Below, in pieces: positions 33,160 through 42,281 of a stretch of 43,067 bases of DNA. The DNA is from Pseudomonas sp. Fl4BN1. GTDB taxonomy: Bacteria > Pseudomonadota > Gammaproteobacteria > Pseudomonadales > Pseudomonadaceae. The notes below the pieces were generated by a model, which was not told where the DNA came from, made no database searches, and worked only from the letters and a program-made list of their open reading frames with translations. Position 1 is the first letter of the stretch. Each line of letters opens with the position of its first letter. Position numbers and translations under genes: made by a program. The DNA lies in assembly GCF_009908285.1 (NCBI RefSeq), contig NZ_JAAARM010000045.1, forward strand, positions 1-43,067. The letters run 5' to 3'.

Positions 33160-34029
33160 TTAGCGCGTTGCCGGGACGGGCAAGGGGTCTGGGGAAAGAG
33201 GTGCTGTGTGGCCGTGTGCATCGCAGTCGCAGGTCAGGCGCACGCCGGTGTCGACATTTAGCAAGGTCATGGTTCCACCCCAGACACAACCGCTGTCCAG
33301 GGCAAAGATGCCGGGTTCGTTGCAATGGCCTTCCAGGGCCGCCCAATGGCCGAAGATGATCTTCAGGTTGCGGGTCTTGCGCTCCTTGTGACTGAACCAG
33401 GGGGCGTAGCCTGGTGGTGCGGTGTCCAGTCCTTCCTTGCTCTTGAGGTCGAGCTTGCCCTCGCTGGTGCAGAAACGCATGCGGGTGAAATAGTTGGTGA
33501 TGACTCGCAGGCGAGTCACGCCTTTGAGCTCGCTATTCCATTTCACAGGTTCGTTACCGTACATGCCGTCCAGGAAAGGCTCGAAGAGGTTATCGTCACG
33601 CAGCGCCTCTTCAACCTCGGAAGCGCATTTCAGGGCTTTCTTCAACGACCACTGTGGTGCGATGCCCGCGTGTACCAGGGCGGCGTTGCGGGCTTCGTCG
33701 TAGTGCATCAGCTTTTGCCGGCGCAACCACTGCAACAGCGCTTCGCAATCCGGAGCTTCCAGGATCTCGCGCAGGGTATCGGATTTTTTCAGGCGCTCGA
33801 TGTTGCGCCAGGCAGCCAGCAGGTGCAGGTCGTGATTGCCCAGCACGCAGACCAGCGAGTCGCGGATTGAATAGAGGTAGCGCAGGGTTTCCAGCGACTG
33901 CGGGCCGCGATTGACCAGGTCGCCCACCAGCCACAGGCGGTCCCGGGCTGGGTCGAAGGCAACTTGTTCAAGCAGGCACTGCAGCGGCTCCAGGCAGCCT
34001 TGCAGGTCGCCGACAGCGTAGGTCGCCAT
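33160..34029 (-). CDS. apaH: Bis(5'-nucleosyl)-tetraphosphatase, symmetrical, ApaH
   Basis: 289 residues. It cleaves Ap4A to two ADP and also de-caps Np4-RNAs. The metallophosphatase motifs are in order: GDLQGC (residues ~7-12), GDLVNRGP (~37-44), GNHDLH (~64-69), and HAGIAPQW further on. The ATG overlaps the stop of apaG (TGATG). The C-terminal end is Pro-rich and ends soon after the domain. Confidence 0.95.
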   Translation of the reverse strand: MATYAVGDLQGCLEPLQCLLEQVAFDPARDRLWLVGDLVNRGPQSLETLRYLYSIRDSLVCVLGNHDLHLLAAWRNIERLKKSDTLREILEAPDCEALLQWLRRQKLMHYDEARNAALVHAGIAPQWSLKKALKCASEVEEALRDDNLFEPFLDGMYGNEPVKWNSELKGVTRLRVITNYFTRMRFCTSEGKLDLKSKEGLDTAPPGYAPWFSHKERKTRNLKIIFGHWAALEGHCNEPGIFALDSGCVWGGTMTLLNVDTGVRLTCDCDAHGHTAPLSPDPLPVPATR

Positions 34030-34409
34030 CAGTGCAAGGCTCCGGGTACTGCGAGGCGGAAGGGCGCGATGATGGCGTCGAACTGTTTGCCGTCTTCGGC
34101 CACCATCTGATAGCTGCCCTGCATATTGCCAACCCGGGTGGTCATTACCGTGCCGCTGCTGTAGGTGTGGCTTTTACCCGCGGCGATCAGCGGTTGCTGG
34201 CCAACCACCCCAGAGCCGCGGACCTCTTCGACATGCCCGTCACCGTCGGTGATCACCCAGTGCCGTGACAGCAGCTTGGCTGGAAGCAAGCCGTTGTTCT
34301 GGACCGTGATGGTGTAGGCGAAGGCGAAGCGGTTTTGCTCGGGTTGCGATTGGTCTGCCAGAAAGCGGGTGACGACGCTGACGTCGACCTGATAACGAGG
34401 ATCGGACAT
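34029..34409 (-). CDS. apaG: Co2+/Mg2+ efflux-associated protein ApaG (DUF525)
   Basis: 126 residues. A single fibronectin-III-like beta domain: FAFAYTITVQNNG, LLSRHWVITDGDG, EVRGSGVVGQQPLI, YSSGTVMTTRVGNMQGSY. The exact role is not settled; the name comes from cobalt-resistance phenotypes in Salmonella. It is usually found between rsmA and apaH, as here. A terminator-like hairpin separates it from rsmA, so it may start its own transcript with apaH and glpE. Confidence 0.94.
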   Translation of the reverse strand: MSDPRYQVDVSVVTRFLADQSQPEQNRFAFAYTITVQNNGLLPAKLLSRHWVITDGDGHVEEVRGSGVVGQQPLIAAGKSHTYSSGTVMTTRVGNMQGSYQMVAEDGKQFDAIIAPFRLAVPGALH

Positions 34410-34488
34410 GCAAAAAGGCCTTTCAAAGCAAAGCGGGCGCGGGACAAAACTGATGGAGGTCAGTCTAGGTCAAGTATCAGGTAGTAAA

Positions 34489-34505
34489 CCAGACATCCTG
34501 TCTGG
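34489..34505 (-). terminator. Probable terminator after rsmA
   Basis: CCAGACA and TGTCTGG form a perfect 7-bp stem around three bases; on the minus strand TTTAC follows. It lies 30 bp after the rsmA stop. The U-run is short, so read-through into apaG is likely. Confidence 0.55.
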
Positions 34506-34534
34506 CGTCCTACCCGTTATCGGCCCGGGGCGTT

Positions 34535-35347
34535 TCAGTTGACGTCGGGCTTGACCTGGTCTGCCAACTGGTCGGCCAAGCGCACGAAGGCCGCCAGGTC
34601 GAGCTGCTCGGGGCGCAGGCTGCCGTCGACGCCTGCGGCCTCGATCTCGGCGTTGCTGAGGAGGGCCTTGAGGGTGTTGCGCAGGGTCTTGCGACGCTGA
34701 TTGAAGGCTTCGCGAACGACGCGCTCCAGCAGGCGGTGGTCCTTGGCCGGGTGCGGCAGTACCGCGTGCGGTACCAGTCGTACGATCGCCGAATCGACCT
34801 TCGGTGGGGGATTGAAGGCGCCGGGGCCGACGTTGAACAGGTGTTCCACGCGGCAGTGATACTGAACCATGATCGACAGGCGACCCCAGTCACCACCGCC
34901 AGGGCCGGCAGCCAGGCGCTCGACCACTTCCTTTTGCAGCATGAAGTGCATGTCGCGGATCAGACCGGCGTTCTGCAACAGGTGAAAGATCAGCGGGGTA
35001 GAGATGTTGTAGGGCAGGTTGCCGACTACCCGTAGGCTTCTGGGTGCTGCACCCAGGGTATTGAAGTCGAACTTCAGGGCATCGCCCTGGTGCAGGTTGA
35101 AGTTGCTCTTGTCGGCGAATTGCTGGTTGAGAATCGGGATCAGATCCTTGTCCAGCTCCACCACATCCAGCTGCGCACCGCTGTTCAGCAGGCCTTCGGT
35201 CAGGGCGCCCTGGCCCGGGCCGATTTCCAGCAGACGGTCTTCGGGCTTGGAATGGATGGCCCGCAGGATACGGTCGATGACGCCCGCGTCGTGCAGGAAG
35301 TTCTGGCCGAAGCGCTTGCGCGCCCGGTGTTGGTATTGCTCGCTCAT
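34535..35347 (-). CDS. rsmA: 16S rRNA (adenine1518-N6/adenine1519-N6)-dimethyltransferase RsmA (KsgA)
   Basis: 270 residues. It dimethylates two adenosines near the 3' end of 16S rRNA, a late check in 30S assembly. Motifs: RARKRFGQNFLHD at the N-terminus, LEIGPGQGALTEGLL for SAM binding (residues ~41-55), NLPYNISTPL (motif IV, target adenine) and a C-terminal FNQRRKTLRNTL. Its start overlaps the stop of pdxA by 4 bp. This rRNA enzyme is unrelated to the CsrA-type RsmA of Pseudomonas, which bears the same symbol. Confidence 0.96.
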   Translation of the reverse strand: MSEQYQHRARKRFGQNFLHDAGVIDRILRAIHSKPEDRLLEIGPGQGALTEGLLNSGAQLDVVELDKDLIPILNQQFADKSNFNLHQGDALKFDFNTLGAAPRSLRVVGNLPYNISTPLIFHLLQNAGLIRDMHFMLQKEVVERLAAGPGGGDWGRLSIMVQYHCRVEHLFNVGPGAFNPPPKVDSAIVRLVPHAVLPHPAKDHRLLERVVREAFNQRRKTLRNTLKALLSNAEIEAAGVDGSLRPEQLDLAAFVRLADQLADQVKPDVN

Positions 35348-36333
35348 AAACGGTTCTCGGCCATCTGGTAGGCGGTTTCCAAGGCGACCTGCAGGCTGCC
35401 GGTGTCGATCTTGCCGCTGCCGGCCAGATCCAGGGCGGTGCCGTGGTCGACTGAAGTGCGGATGATCGGCAAGCCGAGCGTTACGTTGACAGCCGCGCCG
35501 AAACCTTTGTATTTCAGCACAGGCAAGCCCTGGTCGTGGTACATCGCCAGCACTGCGTCGCAGTGCTCCAGATATTTGGGGGTAAACAGAGTGTCGGCAG
35601 GCAATGGGCCACGCAGGTCCATGCCTTCATTGCGCAGGCGCTCTAGGGTGGGTTCGATAATGTCGATTTCTTCGCGGCCCAGGTGCCCGCCTTCGCCGGC
35701 ATGGGGGTTGAGCCCGCAAACCAGGATGCGCGGCCGGGCGATCCCGAACTTGTGCTGCAGGTCGGCGTGCAGAATCCGTGTGACTCGTTCCAGTCGCTCG
35801 ACGGTAATCGCGTCGGCGATCTCCCGCAGGGGCAGGTGAGTGGTCACCAGTGCTACGCGCAAGCCATGGGTGGCGAGCATCATCACGACCTGTTCGGTGT
35901 GGGTCAGGTCGGCGAGGAATTCGGTATGGCCGGAAAAGGCGATCCCGGAATCGTTGATCACGCCCTTATGTACGGGGGCGGTGATCATGCCGGCGAAATG
36001 CCCATCGAGACAGCCCTGGCCAGCGCGAGTCAGGGTTTCCAGGACAAAGGCGGCATTGGCCTTGTCCAGTTGGCCACTGACCACTGGTTTGCCCAGAGGT
36101 GTATCCCAGACATACAGGCTGTTCGCCGGAGCGGGTACCGTCGGTAGTTGGTCCGGGGTCACCGGTAGCAGATCGACTGCCACACCCAGTTGCGTGGCCC
36201 GCTCAAGGAGCAGGTCACGGCTGGTAATGGCAATCAGGGGATGTGGCTGGGGTTGCGAGGCGAGCAGCAGGCAAAGGTCAGGACCTATGCCCGCAGGCTC
36301 ACCGGGTGTCAGTGCGAAACGTCTGGGTTTCAA
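35344..36333 (-). CDS. pdxA: 4-hydroxythreonine-4-phosphate dehydrogenase PdxA
   Basis: 329 residues. NAD-dependent step of pyridoxal 5'-phosphate synthesis. ALTPGEPAGIGPDL at the N-terminus, ITAPVHKGVIN, SGHTEFLADLT, CGLNPHAGEGGHLG and AMYHDQGLPVLKYKGFG contain the metal-binding His residues and the substrate loop. The start codon appears to be TTG at 36333, which overlaps the stop of surA (CATTGA); there is no better ATG before the conserved N-terminus. lptD-surA-pdxA-rsmA is a conserved gamma-proteobacterial operon. Confidence 0.95.
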   Translation of the reverse strand: MKPRRFALTPGEPAGIGPDLCLLLASQPQPHPLIAITSRDLLLERATQLGVAVDLLPVTPDQLPTVPAPANSLYVWDTPLGKPVVSGQLDKANAAFVLETLTRAGQGCLDGHFAGMITAPVHKGVINDSGIAFSGHTEFLADLTHTEQVVMMLATHGLRVALVTTHLPLREIADAITVERLERVTRILHADLQHKFGIARPRILVCGLNPHAGEGGHLGREEIDIIEPTLERLRNEGMDLRGPLPADTLFTPKYLEHCDAVLAMYHDQGLPVLKYKGFGAAVNVTLGLPIIRTSVDHGTALDLAGSGKIDTGSLQVALETAYQMAENRL

Positions 36334-37652
36334 TGTGCCGCCTGTTCCGCGCCTGGCAGTTTGATCTCGACATAGGCTTCATCACGGATCTGGCGTAGCC
36401 AGGTCTGCAGCTCTTCGTCGTATTTACGGTTACGCAGGACGGTCATGGCTTGCTGCTCGCGGGCCTGGCTGGTGCTGTCGGTGGCACGACGGCCGAGGAC
36501 TTCCAGGACATGCCAGCCATAAGGGCTCTTGAACGGCTTGGACAGCTGGCCTTGCGGGGTCTTGGCCATCACTTCGCGGAATTCCGGCACCAGAGCGTTC
36601 GGGTCGATCCAGTTAAGGTCGCCGCCGTTGAGCGCCGAGCCCGGGTCTTCCGAGTAGCTTTTCGCCAGTTCGGCAAAGTCTTCGCCGGCTTCGATGCGAT
36701 CGTAGAGCTTCTGCGCCAGGCGCTTGGTCTCTTCTTCGCTACGAATTTCGCTTGGCTTGATCAGGATGTGGCGTACATGCACTTCGTCACGCACCTGATT
36801 GCCGCCGCCACGCTTGTCCAGCAGCTTGAGGATGATGAAGCCGCCTGGGGTGCGCGCTGGTTGAGTGATTTCGCCCACTGCCATTGCACTCAGTTCACGA
36901 TCGAACGGAGGGGGCAATTGAGCGGCTTTACGCCAGCCCATGTCACCGCCTTCCAGAGCGTTGTCACTGCCGGAACGGGCAATTGCCAGTTGCGCGAAGT
37001 CCGCACCTTGCTTGAGCTGTTGGTACACATCCATGGCCTGACGGGCCGCGTTCTGAATGGCCTCGGAGTTGGCGCTTTCCGGGGTCGGAATCAGGATGTT
37101 GGCCAGGTGCAATTCTTCGGAGAGCTGCATCTTGCCCAGGTCCGAGGCGAGGAAGTTCTTCACTTCCTGCTCCGATACCTGAATGCGCTCAGCCACGCGG
37201 CGTTGACGCACACGGCTGATGATCATCTCACGGCGAACCTGGTCACGAGCGTCGTCATAAGACAAACCGTCGTGAGCCAGGGCTGCACGGAACTGCTCGA
37301 TGCTCATGCTGTTGCGCTGGGCAATGGTGCCAATGGCCTGGTTCAGTTCTTCGTCGGTGATACGGATGCCTGAGCGTTCGCCAATCTGCAGTTGCAGGTT
37401 TTCAACGATCAGACGCTCCAGAACCTGTTGTTCCAGGACGCTGGTCGGCGGCACGCCACCGCCACGCTTGGCGATGGTTTGCTGAACTTCGTGAACCCGC
37501 TGGTCCAACTGGCTCTGCATGACCACGTCGTTGTCGACGATGGCCACGACCTTGTCGATGGACTGCACGGCGGCGCTGGCCGCAGTGCTCAGGAACAGCG
37601 CGCCCAGCATCAGCGGGCGCAGACAATCAGAAAGCTTGGTCTTCACGTTCAC
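36330..37652 (-). CDS. surA: Periplasmic chaperone/peptidyl-prolyl isomerase SurA
   Basis: 440 residues. It escorts outer membrane proteins, LptD among them, through the periplasm. Seen: signal peptide (1-28, LMLGALFLSTAASA), N-terminal chaperone part (VDNDVVMQSQLDQRVHEV), and two parvulin domains (about residues 185-285, ELHLANILIPTP, and 295-395, EVHVRHILIKPS), then a C-terminal helix. The start is GTG at 37652 with AAGG upstream, inside the last 26 bp of lptD, so translation of the two is probably coupled. Confidence 0.95.
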   Translation of the reverse strand: MNVKTKLSDCLRPLMLGALFLSTAASAAVQSIDKVVAIVDNDVVMQSQLDQRVHEVQQTIAKRGGGVPPTSVLEQQVLERLIVENLQLQIGERSGIRITDEELNQAIGTIAQRNSMSIEQFRAALAHDGLSYDDARDQVRREMIISRVRQRRVAERIQVSEQEVKNFLASDLGKMQLSEELHLANILIPTPESANSEAIQNAARQAMDVYQQLKQGADFAQLAIARSGSDNALEGGDMGWRKAAQLPPPFDRELSAMAVGEITQPARTPGGFIILKLLDKRGGGNQVRDEVHVRHILIKPSEIRSEEETKRLAQKLYDRIEAGEDFAELAKSYSEDPGSALNGGDLNWIDPNALVPEFREVMAKTPQGQLSKPFKSPYGWHVLEVLGRRATDSTSQAREQQAMTVLRNRKYDEELQTWLRQIRDEAYVEIKLPGAEQAAH

Positions 37653-40452
37653 GATAACCTTGAATGCCTTTGTCGAGGAAGCTCTCTACCTTGGTGCCCA
37701 TGACGCCACCGAGTCCCTTCAGAACAATTTGGAGGAAGATGCCGCGGTCGCCTTTCTCGTTTTCCGGAGCGTTCTGACTGAACTCGTCATACTTGACCCA
37801 GTAACGGCTGATCAGGCGCAGTTTCCAGCAGCAGTTGTCGTATTCGAAACCACCGAAGGCCTCGAGCGTGCGGTTACGGTTGTAGTCGTACTGCCAGCGG
37901 CTGATGGCGTTCCATTGCGGCACGATCGGCCAGATCACCGAGAAGTCATGCTGCTGGATCTTGTAGTAGTCCTTCACGTAGCCCGGAGTGCCCGGGGTGC
38001 CGTAGTCGCCACCCATTTTCCAGGTACCGCTGTTCTGGTCGTAACGAATCTGGTCGTTGCGATAGCGATAACCGGCGTTGACCACCTTGTTCGGGTTGTC
38101 TTCAGGCTGGTAGTGGAACATTGCACTGCCGGAGCGCGTGCTGTGGCTATCCGGATCCCAGTTGTACTCTGTGTTGGCGCGCCAGTCGCGGTTGAAGCGG
38201 TATTCGTACTCAAGCGCATAAGGCGAGACGTTGGACGTAGCGTCAGCACGGGTACGGTAATCGATGCCTGGCAACTGGACGGTGCGGTCCTTGAAGTACA
38301 CGGCTTGACCGACGCTGATGCGTTGGCGCTGGAAGCCGTTGTCTTCGATCCAGCGGCTGGTCAGGCCAAGAGACAGCTTGTTCTCGTCGCCGACACGGTC
38401 GGAGCCGGAGAAACGGTTGTCACGGAACAGCGAGGAGTAGCTGAAGGTGGACTCGCCGGTATCGAATACCGGGATGTTCTTCTGGTCTTCCTCAGGTACA
38501 TAGAGGTAGAACGCCCGTGGCTCCAGGGTCTGGCGGTAGTTCTTGCCAAACCAATGGGTGTCACGGTCGAAGTACAGGCCGCCGTCGACGCTGGCGATCG
38601 GAACGCCACGATTCTGCGAGCTGTTGAACGATTCGCCCAAGGCTGCCGAATTGTTCTTGTTGAGGCGCAGGTCTTGTTTGCCCTGCGCATCCAGATCCAA
38701 GCTGTATTGGGTGTACATGTACTTGAGGGACGGCGTCAGGTAGCCATAACTCCAGTTCAACGGCAGGCTGACACCAGGCTTGAGGTTCAAGCGGTCACCG
38801 TTTGAACGAGCCAGGCCGGCGACATTGGTATCCAGTCGTGGAGTGCCCACTGTACCTTTGACCGGATCGATAGGGCCGCCATCTTTATCCGTGAAGTTAC
38901 CTGTCAACAGATCCCGCTCAAAGCGCACCAGTTCGGTTTCGTAAGTGAAATCCAGACCTTGCGGATGGTACGGCAGCGCACCGTTGAAGGTGATCTGCGG
39001 CAGCCGGTTGTACGGGGTGATGTTGGACACGCTCGCCAGTTCATACGCCTGCACGTTGAGGCGTGCGGTGTAGTCATCGCCACGATAGGTCACGGCGCCT
39101 TGCTGGTTGACGTAGTCGGTGGTCTTTACGCCGATCTGGTCGGTTTGCAGGTCCTGGAAGTAATACGGGTCGCTGATCTTGGTGTAGTCGACCTCGGTCA
39201 TCAGACGCGAATCAAGCCCGCCCTTGTGCTGCCAGTTGAGCATGTAGCGGGTTTTTTCGTAGTCGGTCTGCTTGCTGCGATCGGTGTTGTCGTCGTTGAG
39301 GTACGCGGCGCCGAACTGACCTTCGCTGCTCTTGGTCAGGTAACGGAACTCGCCTTCCATCAACAGGCCGCGCTTGGCCATATAGCGCGGATACAACGTG
39401 GCATCGTAGTTTGGCGCCAGGTTGAAGTAGTACGGTGTGACCAGCATGAAGCCGGTATCGCTGCCGGAGCTGAAGCTCGGTGGCAAGAAGCCGGACTGGC
39501 GACGATCGTCGATCGGGAAGTAGATATATGGGGTGTAGAGCACCGGAATATCTTTGACCCGAAGGGTCACGTTGGTCGCAGTACCGAAGCCGGTGGCCGG
39601 GTTCAAGGTGATGTTGTTGCCCTTGAGCTGCCAGGCGTTGCTATTCGGCTCGCACGTGGTGTACGTACCATCCTTGAGGCGGATGATGGCGTTTTCTGCA
39701 CGCTTGGCGTACAGCGCGTTACCACGGACCCGAGACTTGTGCAGGACGTACTCGGCGTTGTCGACCTTGGCTTCACCGGTGTCCAGCTGGACATCGGCGT
39801 GGTCGCCGACCAGCAGCGCGCCATTGTCGCGTACGCGCACGTTACCGCTCAGTTCGCCACGATTCTCGGCCTGGTACAGGCTTGCTTCATCGGCCTCGAC
39901 CTGCATGCTGCCTTGGCGCATGACCACGTCACCGGCCAGGGTCGCAACTTGTTCTTCCTGCTGATAACGCGAAGCCTTGGCGCCGATAAAGGTCGGCGCG
40001 TCACTTTTATTCGTCTTGTCATTCATGCCAGGACGAATCGGTTCGATATAGGAACCAGAGCAGTAAGGACCGGTTTCAGCCAATTGAGCGGCGGTGAGCT
40101 TTTCACGCGGCACCCAGTCGAGGTGACTGTAGTCCGTACTGCGGGACTTCAGACCACGACCTTTGGCCTGGGTCACCAGTGCTGGCTTGTCGCCGCTGGC
40201 TTCGCCGGAGCCTACGCTTTCGGCCGCGGTGGAACCGCTGGAACTGACCGAGCTGGCGTCGTGGACCGGGCGCGGAGGCAGTTGGGCTGCGCTGCTTTTC
40301 GGCGCACAGGCCCAGCCACCCGAAGCAGAGACCGAGCAGTCATACTGTTCCGCGGCGACCACGAAGGAAGTGGCTAGAGGTTGCAGGGCCAGCAAACTGC
40401 CGGTAACCAGCAACGGAAATTTTTTACGAAACGCGGGGGATTTCAATGCCAT
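37627..40452 (-). CDS. lptD: LPS-assembly outer membrane protein LptD
   Basis: 941 residues, including a signal peptide (about 1-33, ending SFVVAA). Mature N-terminus EQYDCSVSASGGWACAP has the Cys pair that joins disulfides with the C-terminal CC (YDNCCWKLRL). The extended N-terminal part of Pseudomonas LptD is followed by the LptA-like OstA domain (about 175-320; GDVVMRQGSMQVEADEA) and the barrel domain. With LptE it inserts lipopolysaccharide in the outer leaflet. The ATG at 40452 was preferred to a far longer open frame (to 40686) that crosses into amgK territory. Divergent from amgK by 131 bp. Confidence 0.96.
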   Translation of the reverse strand: MALKSPAFRKKFPLLVTGSLLALQPLATSFVVAAEQYDCSVSASGGWACAPKSSAAQLPPRPVHDASSVSSSGSTAAESVGSGEASGDKPALVTQAKGRGLKSRSTDYSHLDWVPREKLTAAQLAETGPYCSGSYIEPIRPGMNDKTNKSDAPTFIGAKASRYQQEEQVATLAGDVVMRQGSMQVEADEASLYQAENRGELSGNVRVRDNGALLVGDHADVQLDTGEAKVDNAEYVLHKSRVRGNALYAKRAENAIIRLKDGTYTTCEPNSNAWQLKGNNITLNPATGFGTATNVTLRVKDIPVLYTPYIYFPIDDRRQSGFLPPSFSSGSDTGFMLVTPYYFNLAPNYDATLYPRYMAKRGLLMEGEFRYLTKSSEGQFGAAYLNDDNTDRSKQTDYEKTRYMLNWQHKGGLDSRLMTEVDYTKISDPYYFQDLQTDQIGVKTTDYVNQQGAVTYRGDDYTARLNVQAYELASVSNITPYNRLPQITFNGALPYHPQGLDFTYETELVRFERDLLTGNFTDKDGGPIDPVKGTVGTPRLDTNVAGLARSNGDRLNLKPGVSLPLNWSYGYLTPSLKYMYTQYSLDLDAQGKQDLRLNKNNSAALGESFNSSQNRGVPIASVDGGLYFDRDTHWFGKNYRQTLEPRAFYLYVPEEDQKNIPVFDTGESTFSYSSLFRDNRFSGSDRVGDENKLSLGLTSRWIEDNGFQRQRISVGQAVYFKDRTVQLPGIDYRTRADATSNVSPYALEYEYRFNRDWRANTEYNWDPDSHSTRSGSAMFHYQPEDNPNKVVNAGYRYRNDQIRYDQNSGTWKMGGDYGTPGTPGYVKDYYKIQQHDFSVIWPIVPQWNAISRWQYDYNRNRTLEAFGGFEYDNCCWKLRLISRYWVKYDEFSQNAPENEKGDRGIFLQIVLKGLGGVMGTKVESFLDKGIQGYREREDQAF

Positions 40453-40583
40453 CTTATTAGTCCGGGCTTCCTGCGTGCCATCTGCCCGCGGTGGTGGGCC
40501 GCACGCCTCTCGATGGTCTGAAAAAGATGCTGGATAATAAAGCATGACCCGCTTGACGGCTAGCGCCGTCGGAGACCCTTGTA

Positions 40584-41609
40584 ATGCCTGACCAAGATGT
40601 ACGCTTGCAACACCTGAAAGTTTGGCTCGATGAGCAGTTGGCGATTGTTTATGCAGCACAAGGCTGGGGCGAGGTGCCCTCGGCAACGTTGACCGCGGCC
40701 AGCAGCGACGCGAGTTTCCGCCGTTATTTCCGCTGGCAGGGGGCGGGCCGCAGCTTCGTGGTCATGGACGCTCCGCCGCCCCAGGAAAACTGCAAACCCT
40801 TCGTGGATATCGCCCATTTGCTGGCGACTTCCGGCATTAACGTGCCGAAAATTTATGCACAAGATTTGCCTCGTGGCTTTCTTTTGCTCAATGACCTGGG
40901 CAACCAGACCTATCTTGACGTGATCGACGAGAACAATGCCGACGCATTTTTCGACGATGCGCTGCAAGCGTTGCTGGCCTTTCAGCAACTGCCGATGGAT
41001 GCGCCATTGCCCAGCTACGATGTCGCCTTGCTGCGCCGCGAACTGGAACTGTTCCCTGAGTGGTACGTCGGGCGTGAGTTGGGCGTTACCTTCAATCAAC
41101 AGCAGCGCGAGCAGTGGCAAAAGGTTACCGATTTGCTGATCGACAGTGCCCTTGCGCAACCCAAGGTGCTGGTGCATCGCGACTATATGCCACGTAACCT
41201 GATGCTCAGCGAGCCGAACCCGGGGGTACTGGACTTTCAGGATGCGGTCTACGGTCCGGTGACCTACGACGTGACCTGTTTGTTCAAGGATGCCTTCCTC
41301 AGCTGGCCGGAATCGCGAGTTCAGGGCTGGTTGAACGACTACTGGAACCAGGCACGGGCACGAGGGATTGCGGTCCATGAGGACTTTGACGAGTTTCTTC
41401 GGGCCAGTGATCTGATGGGCGTTCAGCGTCATCTCAAGGTAATCGGCATCTTCTCGCGAATCTGCCATCGCGACGGCAAGCCTCGCTACCTGGCGGATGT
41501 CCCGCGCTTCTTTGCCTATATAGAAGCAGTGCTGGCTCGCCGCCCCGAACTGGTGGAGTTGTCGCAGTTGCTGCTCAGCCTGCGCCAGCCGGTGGGAGCC
41601 AATGCATGA
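40584..41609 (+). CDS. amgK: N-acetylmuramate/N-acetylglucosamine kinase AmgK
   Basis: 341 residues with an aminoglycoside-phosphotransferase-like kinase fold. LTAASSDASFRRYFRW is the glycine-loop equivalent, HRDYMPRNLML (about residues 199-209) the catalytic loop, and VLDFQDAVYGPVTYD the metal-binding Asp. It phosphorylates the anomeric OH of MurNAc and GlcNAc, the first step of the recycling path to UDP-MurNAc in Pseudomonas, which bypasses MurA and thus gives intrinsic fosfomycin tolerance. GGAG precedes the ATG. It overlaps murU by 4 bp, and MurU uses its product. Confidence 0.94.
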   Translation: MPDQDVRLQHLKVWLDEQLAIVYAAQGWGEVPSATLTAASSDASFRRYFRWQGAGRSFVVMDAPPPQENCKPFVDIAHLLATSGINVPKIYAQDLPRGFLLLNDLGNQTYLDVIDENNADAFFDDALQALLAFQQLPMDAPLPSYDVALLRRELELFPEWYVGRELGVTFNQQQREQWQKVTDLLIDSALAQPKVLVHRDYMPRNLMLSEPNPGVLDFQDAVYGPVTYDVTCLFKDAFLSWPESRVQGWLNDYWNQARARGIAVHEDFDEFLRASDLMGVQRHLKVIGIFSRICHRDGKPRYLADVPRFFAYIEAVLARRPELVELSQLLLSLRQPVGANA

Positions 41610-42280
41610 AGGCGATGATTCTGGCCGCCGGTAAGGGTGAACGCATGCGCCCCTTGACCTTGACCACTCCCAAACCGCTGCTGCCTGTAGCTGGCGTGCC
41701 CTTGATCGAATACCACCTGCGGGCCCTGGCGGCAGCGGGCTTTCGCGATATCGTCATCAACCATGCCTGGCTTGGCCAGCAGATCGAGGATGCCTTGGGC
41801 GATGGTCAGCGTTGGGGCCTGAATATCCAGTACTCGGCGGAAAGCCAACCTCTGGAAACTGCCGGTGGCATTTTCCAGGCGTTGCCCTTGCTGGGCGAAG
41901 AGCCGTTCCTGGTGGTCAACGGCGACATCTGGACCGACTACGACTTTGCCTCTCTGCGTCGCCCCCTGGCCGGGCTGGCTCACCTGGTGATGGTCGACAA
42001 CCCGGCGCACCATCCCAGCGGCGGTGATTTCTGCCTGAAGAACGGCCTGTTGCACGATGCCCAGCCTGGCGTTGCGGCCCTGACGTTCAGCGGCATCTCC
42101 GTTCTGCATCCTCGGCTGTTCCAGCATTGTGTCGCCGGCCCCTTCAAACTGGCGCCGCTGCTTCGCGAAGCCATGGCCCAGGGACAGGTCAGCGGCGAGC
42201 ATATGCAGGGGCAGTGGATTGATGTCGGCACTGTCGAGCGCTTGGCGCAGGTTGAACACTTGCTGCAAGCGAGTCGCTGA
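41606..42280 (+). CDS. murU: N-acetylmuramate alpha-1-phosphate uridylyltransferase MurU
   Basis: 224 residues. Nucleotidyltransferase signature ILAAGKGERMRPLTLTTPKP at residues ~5-24, with FLVVNGDIWTDYD as the metal-binding Asp site and GQWIDVGTVERL near the C-terminus. It joins MurNAc-1-phosphate from AmgK with UTP to give UDP-MurNAc. Its ATGA start overlap with amgK indicates coupled translation. A single base separates its stop from the following gene. Confidence 0.95.
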   Translation: MKAMILAAGKGERMRPLTLTTPKPLLPVAGVPLIEYHLRALAAAGFRDIVINHAWLGQQIEDALGDGQRWGLNIQYSAESQPLETAGGIFQALPLLGEEPFLVVNGDIWTDYDFASLRRPLAGLAHLVMVDNPAHHPSGGDFCLKNGLLHDAQPGVAALTFSGISVLHPRLFQHCVAGPFKLAPLLREAMAQGQVSGEHMQGQWIDVGTVERLAQVEHLLQASR

Positions 42281-42281
42281 T

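Noticed and set aside
38959..40377. 472-codon plus-strand frame opposite lptD
   Set aside because: Antisense shadow of lptD; its residue pattern (Val/Gly/Leu/Asp-rich) reflects complement codons only.
40453..40686. N-terminal extension of the lptD frame
   Set aside because: Extends into amgK in antisense and precedes a clear signal peptide; not translated in any likelihood.
40560..41468. 302-codon minus-strand frame opposite amgK
   Set aside because: Shadow of amgK, whose kinase motifs are plain on the plus strand.
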